Part shown: positions 36,573-48,726 of the stretch, piece by piece
Layout: each line of letters starts with the position of its first letter
Numbering within the stretch: the first letter of the stretch is position 1
Assembly (NCBI RefSeq): GCF_001653235.2
Contig: NC_035790.1
Coordinates: forward strand, 4,774,001-4,838,000
Direction of reading: 5' to 3'
Source of the DNA: Pochonia chlamydosporia 170
Lineage: Eukaryota; Ascomycota; Sordariomycetes; Hypocreales; Clavicipitaceae
DNA length: 64,000 nucleotides
The notes under the pieces: model-generated
Told to the model about the DNA's origin: nothing
The model's database searches: none
Seen by the model: only the letters and a program-made list of their open reading frames with translations
Program-made: the position numbers and the translations under genes

Positions 36573-37778
36573 ATGGCTCAGCAGCAAAAGCCGCTCTCGC
36601 AGGTTCTGCCTCCCCTAATACTGGGGACGGCTACCTTCAATTACCAATACAATGACGACCCCTCGCAAATGCCCTACACAGATATTATTCGGAAAGCACT
36701 AGAGCACAACATTGCCGCATTCGATACCTCGCCATATTATGGCCCGTCCGAAGTTCTGTTGGGCGATGCACTGCGAACCCTAACGCCGCCTCCATCAAGA
36801 GACGGTTATTTTCTCATTACAAAGGCTGGTCGAATTGCCGGCAATGAGTTTGATTACTCGCCCGCTTGGATTCGGTACAGTGTTTGCCGGAGTCTCGAGC
36901 GTTTAAACACACCATATCTCGACCTCGTTTATGCTCACGACGTGGAATTTGTCTCTCCAGACGAGGTTTTGGCGGCGGTGAAGGAGCTGCGAAGTCTGCG
37001 AGACCAAGGCTTGATTCGATATGTGGGAATTAGTGGATATCCGGTCGAAATTTTGGCGTCGCTCGCAGAGACGATTTTAGAATTGACAGGGGAGCCCTTG
37101 GATGCTGTCATGTCTTACTCCCATTTCTGCATTCAAAATAGTCAACTCGGACGGCCGGATATTCTCGAGCGATTTCATAAGGCTGGCGTTGACTGCATTC
37201 CCAATGCAAGCATGCTGGGCATGGGCTTGATCACAACAAGGGGAGCTGACAACGGCCCGATGGCGTCCTGGCATCCTGCGCCGCCGCAACTGCGCGATGC
37301 TTGCAACAGCTTGGCCAAGATTGCGGCCAAATCGGGAGAGCACCTTGAAGAGATCGCCATTCGCTGGGCCCTGGAAAACTGGGCTCACACTGGTAGCCAG
37401 TTCGGCTCAGTTGCCTATCCCCCAGCCCTGCTGGCAGAAGCAAGAGCGGACGAGACTGGCCATCCAGCTCGTATCGGAGTGAGCGTAATGGGAGTATCCA
37501 ACGTGCGGGAGCTCGAGGAGACGTGGGCGTTGTGGAAGAGTGTAGTCGGACTTGCGAACCAAGCCGATGAACGCGCGGCGGGGAGGCGAGATCGAATTAA
37601 TCGGATTGTCACGGAGCAAATGTGGCCAATGTTGGGACCATGGAAAGATTACGCTTGGCAAAGCGGTGGAGAGACCTTTATGAACATGAGGAAGGCAAAA
37701 GGTGCTGTCCCCATCGATGCAGTCGCTCAGCGATGGGGTTTGATACCCAAGAAGTTTTTGGACAGCCCCAAGATTTAA
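36573..37778 (+). CDS. Aldo-keto reductase, D-arabinose 1-dehydrogenase (Ara2)-like
   Basis: This intronless gene encodes 401 residues. The N-terminal PPLILGTATFNYQYNDDP is typical of the Ara2 branch of the aldo-keto reductases. The catalytic tetrad is in place: Asp51 in AAFDTSPYYG with Tyr55/56, Lys84 in LITKAG and His112 in VYAHDVEF. Yeast Ara2 oxidises D-arabinose to D-arabinono-1,4-lactone with NAD+, the step feeding erythroascorbate synthesis; the same role is likely here, in the cytosol. The start is preceded by CCACC, a strong initiation context. The C-terminal 80 residues (FMNMRKAKGAVP and following) extend past the barrel. It lies upstream of a secreted beta-lactamase-like gene on the same strand. 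The family is certain; the substrate is inferred. Confidence 0.9.
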   Translation: MAQQQKPLSQVLPPLILGTATFNYQYNDDPSQMPYTDIIRKALEHNIAAFDTSPYYGPSEVLLGDALRTLTPPPSRDGYFLITKAGRIAGNEFDYSPAWIRYSVCRSLERLNTPYLDLVYAHDVEFVSPDEVLAAVKELRSLRDQGLIRYVGISGYPVEILASLAETILELTGEPLDAVMSYSHFCIQNSQLGRPDILERFHKAGVDCIPNASMLGMGLITTRGADNGPMASWHPAPPQLRDACNSLAKIAAKSGEHLEEIAIRWALENWAHTGSQFGSVAYPPALLAEARADETGHPARIGVSVMGVSNVRELEETWALWKSVVGLANQADERAAGRRDRINRIVTEQMWPMLGPWKDYAWQSGGETFMNMRKAKGAVPIDAVAQRWGLIPKKFLDSPKI

Positions 37779-38543
37779 CGACATGAACGCACACGTTATG
37801 GTATATAGAGGATAGATCAGCACCTGCGCTTGGCCACATGGAGGCTTTGAGGCTTGCAGTACTTTGACGTAATCATCCGGCAGCAAGTCGGCACAACCAT
37901 TGCATTTATACACGAGCAATGCGAATTGTGGCTCGACATCTGGCTACGTACCCTGTGTGTGAGTACACACTACCATCTCGATGTGATATGACATGTCCGT
38001 TGCTCCATATCCTTCCCAGGACTTGACTGAGTGTTTCTCCGCAGATGTTGCGAAGACGCCTTGGTAAACAATGACATCCTCCCAGAGAATGTTCTTCTGA
38101 TGAATGGTGGCCAATCGTTAGCCAATCAGATTCTTCAGCACCTTGCACAAAGCCAGCTCATTAGTGCAAGTCCATCAACCCTGAGCCGCATCGTATCTCG
38201 CGTACAATCTTCCCTGCAGCCCCACATGCCTAATTCGAGCATGCAGAACTACGAATTGCCGATCAAAGCGGCGGTGATCTGGTCTGCGAGAAACACGACT
38301 GGGCAAGTAGCTTGACAACGGGTGATTAATGGTTGACGTATATCGGTTGGCGTTCTAGCAGCCGATAATGCCAAGACAATGTCGTATTTCGTCTTGCAAT
38401 ATCTGGACCCTTGAAAGCACGGCTAACATCAAAAGACATCATGCTCTACGCACATGTATAAATACGCGTCTAAACATCCGGCCATCATGAACGAACAAGG
38501 AAAATGAGTTCCAAAAAGTCATCTTCTGACAACAAATCTTACA
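37779..38543. other. Intergenic region
   Basis: These 765 bases separate the aldo-keto reductase and the beta-lactamase-like gene, with a TATA-like ATAAATA near 38458 ahead of the latter. No gene is seen. Confidence 0.5.
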
Positions 38544-40453
38544 ATGAATATCTACGCTCGCTTGTCCGTTTTGCTTCTATCCCTAGCTGGACCGACTTCA
38601 GCGGTTCTCAACTGCCGGCCGGAGGGACCAATCCTGCCCAAACCGAGACTCAGCAACTCGTCAGGCATAAAAGCAGCGGGGGCAAATCTAACAAAGACTC
38701 TCAATAATGCTATCAAGGGGTCCATTAAAGCAGGGTGGCCTGTTGAAAATGTGTCGTTTTCCTTGGCTGTCGTGTCTACGGACCAGAAGAATGCCGGTGT
38801 GCCGATTTGGGAATATCACCATAGGGCGGAGAAGAATGTGCGAGGTACCAAGAAGGTTACTCGGGACTCGCAGTATCTTATTGGATCTGTGAGCAAGGTC
38901 ATCTCGGATTATATTCTTCTCAAGTCTGGAGTTGATATTGACCGCCCTGTTACCGATTTCCTTCCGAAGCTGAAGAGTCCCAAGTCTAAGATTGATTGGA
39001 GCGGTATCACGTTGCGGATGCTGGGATCACAGCTGAGCGGAGCGCCTACAAACAGTTAGTGCTTTATGGAGTGACATTTTGTCGAGTGTGCTAACAAGTT
39101 GTAGATGGATTCTCAGAATATTATTTCCTCAAAGATCTCTTTGTGCAGTCCGGATTTCCGAAGCTCAAGGATTCTGATTACCCGTCTTGTGGTGTAATTG
39201 GTCTCAACAAGGGCTGCTCTGCAAATGGTAAGCCCTCCTGGAAACCGAGTATAGCCTTGAGCTAATGTTGTTTGCAGAAACCTTAGATGGAATGATTACC
39301 CAATACCCCGTCACGGCACCTATGGAGAGAGCGGCATACTCAAACATTGCGTTTGTAGTTTTCGTCCTGGCACTTCAAGAAGTGACCGGGAAGAACTACA
39401 CGGAGCTTGTGGCAGATGTTGTGTCAAAACCACTTGGTTTGCAGAATACCCTTCCCTCTCCAGGAGATGACGCAAAGGCGGTCATCCCTCCCGGAAACAG
39501 TACATGGGGATCTGATTACGGCTACAATGCCCCGTAAGTAATATCCAGCATTACGAGTCGAGTGGAATAACCTCACCACTAACAATGTAAACCTCAGTGG
39601 AGGCGGCTTGGTCTCTTCAGTCGCAGACCTCTCAAAATTTACCTATAAGCTCCTCACACGATCCATCGGTCTAACGCCAACCCAAACACGACAATGGCTA
39701 AAACCAGAGGCATATACTGGAGCATACAGTGCAGTAGGACTGCCATGGGAAATCTTCCGACCTCTCAACCTCACTCCCGCCCATCCCCATCCAGTCACCG
39801 TATACGGCAAAGGCGGAGGAGCGCAACTCTACAGCAGCCAGCTTAACGTTGTTGACGAATACGGAATGGGTCTGATAATGCTCTCGGCCGGCAATCCAGG
39901 AGCTTCCATCTTCCTATCAGATGCTCTTCTAGCGACATTCGTCCCTGCGGCCGACCAAGTTGCCCGAGAGCAAGCTAAGAAAGAATATGCTCGCACCTTC
40001 AAATCTCCCTCATCCAAAACACAGACCAAGTCTTTGGAAGCGTCATTCAAGCTGGACAGTGACTCTCTTGTTGTTTCGGAGATTCGTGATAATGGCGAGG
40101 ACGTCTTTGCTGGCATCAAGAAGATGTGGGGACTTACCATGGGCCAGTACACAGCGGCGTTTGGTTCAACCGTGAGACTGTTTCCCACGGACCTGGCTCA
40201 GACGGCTCAGATGAATGGCAAGAATGTCACTGGCGAGGTTTGGCGCTTGTGGCCGGAATTCGGTGAGGCGATGGAGTCTGATCTGCCTGGTTCGAGGCTG
40301 AGCTATGACAATTGCCTGCAGTGGAGTCTTGGGGATTGGGTCCACTATGGAAAGGAGCCGCTGGATAGAATCATCTTTTATAAAGATGCCGATGGCCATG
40401 TTATTGGTTTGGAAATGCCTTTCCTGAGGACTGGCGTGATGAAGCCCATGTAA
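38544..40453 (+). CDS. Secreted beta-lactamase-like (class C / serine hydrolase) protein
   Basis: Four exons (38544-39054, 39105-39227, 39278-39533, 39598-40453) give 581 residues. The first 20 residues (MNIYARLSVLLLSLAGPTSA) are a signal peptide. The class C beta-lactamase/penicillin-binding-protein motifs are present: SxxK as Ser115-Val-Ser-Lys118 in YLIGSVSKVI, YxN as Tyr232-Ser-Asn234 in RAAYSN, and a third KGG motif in VYGKGGGAQ. Fungal members hydrolyse esters or lactams of small molecules rather than acting in drug resistance, and some sit in secondary-metabolite clusters; no such cluster is visible here. N-glycosylation sequons (NSS, NLT, NVS, NYT, NST, NVT) agree with secretion. The C-terminal 200 residues form a second domain common to this fungal subfamily. 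Confidence 0.92.
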
Positions 40454-40768
40454 GTGTGGTGTGTAGGAGACAAGGCACCTAGATTTGCCATTTTGAGAGC
40501 AATTTGGGTGCGGAGCTTTTGCAATGTTAATAGCTTTGATTTGTATTTTTCGAATAGATGGTCCATATGTCAATTTACGAACATTCTGACTACCATTATT
40601 TACTTTCCTGAGATTTGTAGGTGTTTTATACGGTGCGTGTTTGTTTGCCCCACCACGCCACCAACGTCTTTCGTAGCTTCGAATGTCAGTGGAACTAAAC
40701 TTCAAATGTTCACAAACTCCCGCCTCCGTCATTCTACCACATCTCGAGCCGTGCAAAGACCTTGACCC
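40454..40768. other. Short intergenic region, arp6 promoter
   Basis: This 315-base stretch is the 3' flank of the beta-lactamase-like gene and the promoter and leader of arp6. Nothing else is seen. Confidence 0.5.
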
Positions 40769-42173
40769 ATGGCCGGCGGACGCAAAGCAAAGCCAGCACC
40801 GCCAGCCCGGCCTGCAAACACGCTCATCGTAGACAATGGCGCGTACACGTTGAAGGCCGGCATCATCACCGACGGTCAGGTCACCGAACCTCGAATCATC
40901 CCCAACTGCATTGCACGCGATCGGTCGAGAAAAGTCTATCTCGGAACCGACATTGCGAAATGCCGCGACTTTGGCGAGATACAGTTCCGGCGACCCGTTG
41001 AGAGGGGCTTCATCGTCAATTGGGAAGCCCAAAAGGAAATTTGGGACCAGGAAATATTTGACAATGCAGCCACCAAGTGCGATCCCTCTGAGACGCGTCT
41101 GATTCTCGCCGAGCCTCCCAATGGGCTACCGGTACTGCAGACGAATTGCGATCAGGTAGTTTTCGAGGAATACGGCTTCACCAGCTACTATCGAGGCATC
41201 GGTAAGAGATGTCCCTTAGCCAGTTGTCCGGTCTGCCTTTCAAACTCCCTTCTAATGCACACCAGGCTCCAGCTTCAATGCCTACCACGACATTCAAAAC
41301 CTGTTTCGCACCCCGAAAGACACACCCACTGCAGCAAACGTGCCCGCAGAGGTCATGCTGGTAATCGATTCGGGATACTCTCACACGACCATAACGCCCC
41401 TGCTCCGAGGGCAACCGCTACACTCTGCAGTCCGACGACTCGATGTTGGCGGCAAGCTGCTCACCAACTACCTGGCCCGCCTCCTTTCCCTCCGGCACTT
41501 CGACATGCGCAATGAGACATACATCGTCAATGAAATGAAGGAAACGGCATGCTACGTGACGCCCGACTTCAAATCAGATCTCGAGAAGACATGGAAGGGC
41601 ACAAAGGGCGAGAAACGACCGTCGTATATATCCGGCGCTGGCATTGTCAAAGACTACGTACTGCCAGACTTCCACACGCACACCAAGGGATCTATGCGCG
41701 ATTATGACCCCACGAGACATGGCAAGGCGAGAAAACTAGCTGCGGCAGGACAGACGGACGAAGATGTCTTGACCTTGCGAAACGAAAGATTCGCCGTTCC
41801 AGAGCTCATATTTAATCCCATGGATATGGGTATGCGTCAGCCTGGATTAGCGGACTTGATTCAGCAGTCCCTACAAGAACTCCCCGTGGGACTTTGGCCC
41901 GGTCTTCTGGCTAATATAGTGGTCGTTGGAGGCAACACCATGTTCGATGGGTTCATACAGCGTCTCCAAAAGGAGGTTGTGCAACGAGTCCCAGATGACT
42001 GTGTCGTGCGGGTTGCGAGGCCTGCTGATCCAATCACTAGTACGTGGGTTGGTGCAGCTAATCTTGCTAATCATGCGAATATTGAGAAACTCGTCGTTAC
42101 CAAGAAGGAGTATGAGGAACTGGGTTCTGCGTTGGTGGCGCGTAAATTCGCTGTTGGGCTGGAACTGACCTGA
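40769..42173 (+). CDS. arp6: Actin-related protein 6 (SWR1 chromatin-remodelling complex subunit)
   Basis: Two exons (40769-41201 and 41266-42173) give 446 residues. The actin-fold phosphate loop 1 appears as TLIVDNGAYTLKAG, phosphate loop 2 as LVIDSGYSHTTITP, and the adenosine motif as NIVVVGGNTMFDGF. The sequence lacks the conserved actin polymerisation surfaces and has the Arp6-type PRIIPNCIARDRSRKVYLGTD start and the ELIFNPMDMGM..GLADLIQQSL region. Arp6 is a nuclear subunit of the SWR1 complex, which exchanges H2A for H2A.Z. The N-terminal 18 residues are Pro/Ala/Lys-rich and specific to fungi. It is a single-copy housekeeping gene in related genomes by general knowledge. Confidence 0.95.
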
Positions 42174-42833
42174 ACATGACGGCGTGGATGAGATACAACA
42201 CGACTAATTGCTATTTTCTACGCCCAACGTTTACTGCGAGGTGGGAGATCGCAACCGGACTCCATCAACCACGGACGGCACGTTTTTGGCAAAAGGTTAA
42301 ACCGACCTCGAGTGTCAGACGATTTCGGCTCATCCAGTGGCCAATCTTCTCGATTGCCATGCAAGAATGTGGTACAGAACAAGACAGCTTGCAAAGCTAA
42401 CGACGGCAAGGGCGATTGCCCATCACGATGCATGTCCAACAGAAGTGGTTGGGCTCAGAACAAATTTTATTTCTCAAATTCTGCACTAGAGTCGTGTATG
42501 GAATCGCTATCTGATAAGGGGAGTTTTGTCTCAAATTAAGATTGATCATTTCAGTCATAACATCACATATTACATGTGATTGTGGTTTTGTCGCCCGTGG
42601 ATTTCTCCATACGAAGCGGGAATCGAACTACTCTGTAGTAGTTTTAGGTTTTTGGTTACCGACGACGGCTGGCTTCTTATTTCAAAGCAGCGGCCGGGTC
42701 AGCGCATCTCGAATTCTGCGTCGTGCCAGCGTGAGAGGGATGCCATTGGAGGCAAGCATCATGCGACCAGAGGATTTGGCGTCCCTACGGATAGATTAGA
42801 ACGCTAAATTCAGTAGTAGAGGTTGTTTAGGAC
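42174..42833. other. Convergent intergenic region
   Basis: These 660 bases lie between the ends of arp6 and the F-box gene. A GTTCGATTCC sequence on the minus strand near 42620 resembles a tRNA T-loop or B box, but no tRNA fold is present (see rejected items). Confidence 0.5.
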
Positions 42834-44655
42834 TCACTGTCGACCTAGGCCACGGCCACGAGAGATGCACCAGTCACACTATAGAGAAGTTAGTAGGCAG
42901 ATGATAAATGACGTGATGACAATACGGACATATTCAGAAGAGGAACCTTCGTTGTGAACAATGCAGTAGCCGGCACAGCACTTCTTGCAACTTCGTTGTG
43001 TCTTGCTGATACATTCTTCGCACTGTTACGAGTTAGTGAGTTGCTGAAAACACAAGTGTGAGGGCAACCTTACATTATTGCCGCACTCCCAGCAGCTCTT
43101 GGTGACGCGGTTCTATCGAACTTGTTAGCGCCAAAGTCCAGAACAAGTATTCTCATTTTCCGCAATATGATAAATCATGATGGCTAACGCTTCATATAAA
43201 GGTGACGCAGGTCCTGCATACAAATCTGCAAAACGCCAGGGGGAGCTCAAGACATTGAGCTTTTCCCGGTCGTCCCATAGCGGGTTCAGGGAATCTCTTC
43301 AGCAGCTACTTTTGCTGCCGAACATTGGAAACATGTACCATGTCGTACCTTGATCTTCGGTGTGTCTAGCAAATCTAGGCTCTGAGCAAAATTTGCCACA
43401 CTATCGTCTTCATCCACTACGATGACGTTGTTTACACCTGCGTCTTGTCCCTGGCCGGGAAGTTGATAGCACGATTCGCACCACCACTTATTGCAGCATG
43501 TGCAATACCGTTCTCGTAGACAGTCGAAACATCGTGGCACAAAGGATTGTCCCGGTTCAGAGGGACAGGTCGCGGCCCGAACGGAAGATGCCATAATAGG
43601 AACTGGAGTGAGTAGGGGGAGGCATTGCGGCGAGCGTAGCTCCTCGGATACCATTCCCTCGGGTGCTTTGCCACAGCCTTCACAGCCGCCAACAGCATAT
43701 GTAGCCGCGGCTGGTTCGTTGTCGGCCATCATCAGGGGTCGACCAAAGGCGGGAGAGTTTCTGTGCCGTGGACCTTGGCAAAGCATGGCGTCGAACGCGA
43801 TGATACCTTCGCAGACGGCCATGCAATTGATCCATTCTTGGGAGATTGGCCGCGTCACTATGCGGCCTCGCCTCGACCACCAGCTGTCGCCTTCTCGGTC
43901 CAGAGAGGATTTGAGAGCCCTGTGGCTCTTGTTGTTCCACCCGGAGCTTATGGAGTCTCGAGACTCTCGTCCGTGAAGACCAGAGTCCGCCGTAGATGGC
44001 ACGTCTTTCGAACCAAACACATACAAGGCCTTGAGCCGCGGCGTATTTTCAGCACGGCTTTGTCGGCAAGCATATTGCAGGGCTCCGCGGAGCTTGGGTT
44101 GGTTCAGGTTTTTGACATCTCGAATGCTCAAGATGCGGACACTATACGATGTGTCGTTGATAAGCTCGTGGCACAGGTCAGAAGTCACTGATAGGCCATC
44201 GAGAATCAAGGTTTGGACATCTTTCAAGATGCTTTGTCGTTGGATAGCGTTGAACACGCCTCTCAACGGACCAGAGTAGAAACTTGGAGCGGTCAGTGTC
44301 ACTGATCTAAGGTCCGTCACAGTAGGGCCACATCGCCAGTTTACACTTACTCATCTTCAGTCAGGTTTTCATCCAACTGAACGTTGCGCCATACTTCACC
44401 ACCGTTATCGATAGGGTTGATGTCAAACTGAGCCTTCTTGACCTGAGTGAGGTCGAGATGACGAAATACACCAGGAGTGTTGCGGATAAGAGATCGGAAA
44501 TCCTGGTTGGTAGCGGAAAGTTGAAGGAGGCTGTATATAGGCAAATAGGGTGCAATGGTGCGGAGGATTAGAGAGTTATGGAGGACATCGAACAGAGATA
44601 GTGTATTTATCTCGAGCTCTTCACGCGTTTGGCTGTTGACGGTGGCTAGGCTCAT
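42834..44655 (-). CDS. F-box protein with C-terminal cysteine-rich zinc-binding region
   Basis: Five exons (44655-44351, 44282-43349, 43112-43074, 43022-42930, 42878-42834) give 471 residues. Residues 15-70 form an F-box-like segment (SLILRTIAPYLPIYSLLQLS, FRHLDLT), the Skp1-binding part of SCF ubiquitin ligases. The middle is leucine-rich-repeat-like. From about residue 285 there are many cysteines: GGCEGCGKAP, CFDCLRERYCTCCNKWWCESC, then CWECGNN, CEECISKTQRSCKKCC and CDWC in the last three small exons. These probably fold around zinc. The role is likely substrate choice for ubiquitination; the target is unknown. Intron 4 has an unusual donor (GTCCGT). Start 44655 is the first ATG of the frame. 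Confidence 0.85.
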
Positions 44656-47600
44656 GTCAGGCTGCCAGAACAGAGAACACACGGCCAAGGGATATTATGA
44701 GGTTGAGATGGGGGGTAGTCCGGCGTGGAAATAAGAGAAAGTTGCCAGGCAATATACTCGGTAGACGAGGAAAGACAATAAACTTGAAACCTATCGATTG
44801 ATACTCAACCAGTCTAAGCCGATGAGCAATCAGGTCGGCGGTTGTCAACTGTTATTTCAAAGCAGAGTTGCCAGACTCTTGCCTTTTGTCTTCTGAATAG
44901 GAGGATTCCCGGGGTGCTTAGAGTCGCCAAAAGGCCAAATAAGAACAGAAGAAGCTTGCACAAGGTGAAAGGGGGAGTAGGAGACAATAAGTAAGAGCTG
45001 TCTGGGTGGAGGCGAGGCGAACTCTGCGGTCCGTGTGGAACAAGAAATAAAGATGCCGCGTAAGGTTATCTACAGCCCGTCATGCCATGAGCCGTCATGT
45101 AACCTTAAGACTGGGCTGGGCGGGCCAAGGACAATAAAAAACCTGGGTGAGACAAGTTTCCAGATTTTGCATTCCTGCCGCTCAAACGCGGCCAGGCGAA
45201 GAGGATATCTCATTCACCAGTGAAACAGAAGCCGGGGTACGGATTGGCACCGAGCAGCGACCACCAAGAAAAAGGTCTCGTCGAAGCACGTCTGTGTGTG
45301 GTCGTTGAGCAAGGGTAGCGTTTATGAGGTCCGGGGGTACGGGGTGCTGGGATTTGCGGAACTAATTGAAAAGAGTGACGGACTTGGAGAGGTATCAAAT
45401 ATCGAACAATCAGTGATGCAGGCCCGTAAATAGATGGGAAAAGTCAACAAGGGGTAACCTGGTCGATTGGATTGATTGAAGACGGGCACGTTTCAATGGA
45501 GAAGCGTGAAGCTGCAAGTGCAAGAGATGGATCGGGGAACTATGGTTGTGATGAGAATGAGAAAAAGAGACAGAAGTGTTCTGGCCCAGCGGCAGGGAGG
45601 AGGAGATGGGATGACTGGAGCTTTTTACACCTGCATTGCTATCTCGGGCATCTCGGTGAGCAGGCCGTGGAGTATGGAGTAGTAATGAAGCAGATAATAC
45701 AATTGATCCGAGACGCACTTCGTCTTGGAGGGTACCAGCAAAGCCGGCATCTCAAGGTGGTCAAGATTAGTACTGTATCTACGGATGCATTGCATGTTTC
45801 CTTCAAAGTGGCGACATCGGCGCCTCAGGAATCCAATGCCAGCACAGGTGTCTGGTCTGTCTGGTCAGTTTGGTCTGGTCGCACCTGCAGTGGTGATCCG
45901 GTCAGGTCAGACCAAACGGACAACTATCCGGGCAACGTGTGATGGATGGATGGGCTTATCGGGCCATACATGTATGAATACGGGCTTTTTGGCTGAATGA
46001 ATGAAATGAATGCTTCAATTTGTGGCCTGGCGGCAGAAGCGGCGGGCATTCATCCAGTCATGGATGGTTCATGTCGGGGGATTGAGCAATTGTCTGGTCA
46101 CTGGCTTTACAAATGGCACGGCCAAACTGGGGGGTAATTCGGCGGGATTTGCCAGCCTCAAATGGCGACTAGACTGGAGGCTGTCTACGGAGTAATATTA
46201 CTCGGTAAAGGAATCGACTAGGGGATTTGAGCTGCTGGAGGTGAAGGAGGGTGAGTCTGGTCTGGTGTGTTCACAATTGGAGGGCGAATGAGAGGTGAAG
46301 ACGTAATACATTCATGTACACCTTGGGCAGCACTTGATTGATACTTGACCAGACCACACTTGATGGACTGCGATGAGCGGAGCTTTGGCTGCCAGCAAGG
46401 GACCTTGCTTGAAGCTTGCAAGGTCCATGTCCCATCTGATTGCATCAATCTGCACTGCGTCGGCCGATTCCACCGGATTACCCTGGCACCAGCTTGTCAT
46501 GTCGTGACAACATTGAATCTGTCGGCTGGCGATACATCCACGTCTACCTCATTGGATGCTCAAGTGGCTTGTCGACGCCTCAGGTCTCCCAAGTTGCAAG
46601 GAGCTGGCGTGTGGCCAGCAATTTCAAGGCAACATTGAATCGCGACCAGGCTAGCTCATTCAGCTAATTTTCCACAGGCAACACCCACCTACACAAGACA
46701 ACAAACAGGAGAGAACAAAGACTCATTGCCCCGGCATTTTGGACTTGATGCAAGCATGTTTCCAGCTTCTAAAGTTGACAAGATGTCAAGTCAGGTCCGC
46801 TCTTCGACTCCACTGATGCTCGTCAATGATCCAGCTACAGCCAACTTCACAAGTCTCGTGCCTCATAATTGCCACGCATCACGCTGGAGCACGACCATCT
46901 ACCTCCAAATAGCAACCCTTTGTGGATCAACATCAAAAGGGTCATCCCCCCGGATTCCCCTTTTCGCTTCTAGTTTGGCCCTCAAGCTTGCATAAATCCC
47001 GACTTCCTCTCACGGGTACAAGATCGTCCGTCCAGCTTGCTCGAGTGCCCCTTGAACCGGATGCCAAGGGTCTGTTGGATCACTCTGCACGGCGCACTCC
47101 ATCGCCATACAGCCCAGTTTGGATGGGCAAGGATCACAGACAGTCACTAATGTCCCGTAATCTTGCAGCCAGAAAGCCGCATCTCACCTTGCTGCACTAG
47201 GCCTGGCCTGGGGTCGAAAAGGGTCTCTAAGAGACCCGCTGCAGCGACGTCACCACAAGTCTTTGTGGAGACATAAACCTTTCGCCGCTCAGAGCTGTTG
47301 AGGCAGATCAATCTGGACAGCATCCCCGACCTATTACTGCGTCTCTGGGTGCTGTGGTGTGTGTGATGGCCAGTGCCGCAACCGGACAGAAAAGGTCAAC
47401 TGGTTGGTACCAGACCCAGCTGGCATCTGAGCGCTCCTATGAGATCCTCAAGATCCTGAGATGGTGATCCTCACCGGCCAGCAGGGCTTGTGCAAGGAAA
47501 CGCCTCTGTGCATGTTCAAGACATCCAGAGCACGTTCTTCTGCGAATACAAGCAGATGACTCCTTAGGAATCAATGTCAAAACCATATGACCAGTATCGC

Positions 47601-48726
47601 CAGCGTCTCGCGACATGATGCTGCCTGGTCTTGCAGACTAGACTTTGCCAAGAGTTGCAATGAATGCTCAAAGGAGCGTGTTGGCCAATTTTGCTTGCAA
47701 CGTGGCTATGCTGTCCACAAACATTCTGGCTTCTTGCAGAGTCACATCCTTGTCGAAAGCGACTCCATTGATGGATATTACTAGATTCATCTCGTCACTG
47801 GTGAGGCAAGTTCAGTCGTCTCTCGCCATGTCAGAATAGAGTATTCCGCACCCCGTATTGATCTGCCAACTTCTGGTAGTCGCGGAGTAGATTGGTCGTA
47901 CATATGTGTTGCACTGCGGCTTCTCAAGCACATCCCTTCGGATCTGTTGAACGACTCAGTCGCCTACATGACCAACATGTGTCGACTATCTTCATTCCCC
48001 TTTGGTGCCAGACCATTTGCAAAGTAACACTAGCACACACATCCACATGGGGGTTTCTGTGATTAAGGTGGCTAGCAATTTATTATGCAGCCCAGTAACT
48101 TTATCCATGGCAATGTCGGACTTCAAAGGTCATCTAGTTCCAGACTATGGTGCCATTGACCAGGGTCCTTCTGGCTGGTCTGGCTTGGGCTGAGACTTCA
48201 ACGCCATGACTCCATGAGCCTGCGAGGGTAACTCCCAGCAACATTGTGATGAAGCCAACTCTGCTCTTGCATCACCCCAAAACCAGACAGATTTCGCGCC
48301 GACAATCTTCAACGATATATTCTCGTTTACATTCACCAATTTCTTCAGTACCTTATTCAATAGCTCTATTACCCTTTGCCAGTCTGTAGCTGTGGCTCGA
48401 CATGCCACAAGTTACAATGTAGTATCCACGTGACCGTGGCAGTTGCTGGAGATGGAACATGGCAGAATCCGCTGACTGAGCATGGCAGTTTCGCCTCATG
48501 TCTTCGGGCAGCGCCGGGGTTCCATTTTATCGTAGTTGCAATAAACACACCCGTAGAGTTAAAACCACTCTGTCATATTTTCTCGTTGAATGAAAATGTT
48601 TTGATATGGATTTGCTACAACCCAAACCTGCGCTCAGCTCATGGTGGATCGAGTCGCAAGCCAAAATCGCGACCCCACGTCATAATACACGATATCGAGC
48701 ATCGACCTAAATAATCCGGCGACACC
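44656..48726. other. Large gene-poor region between divergent F-box and Ufd1-like genes
   Basis: This 4.1-kb stretch has no supported gene. It carries repeated GGTCTGG/CCAGACC words (for example 45851-45880 and 46254-46266) and a short hairpin GGGTCTCTAAGAGACCC at 47221-47237. Frames here are short and domain-free. Confidence 0.5.
45851..45880. repeat. Cluster of TCTGGTC words
   Basis: Three copies of TCTGGTC/TTGGTCTGG occur within 30 bases, followed by CAGGTCAGACC. Similar words recur elsewhere in the intergenic DNA of this window. Confidence 0.6.

Noticed and set aside
40166..41032. A 288-codon frame antisense to the beta-lactamase-like and arp6 genes
   Set aside because: It overlaps two well-supported genes and has no recognisable domain, so it is a shadow frame.
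42590..42660. tRNA-like B box on the minus strand (GTTCGATTCC)
   Set aside because: The arms next to the loop do not pair as a T-stem, and no acceptor stem or A box is found at the right distance.
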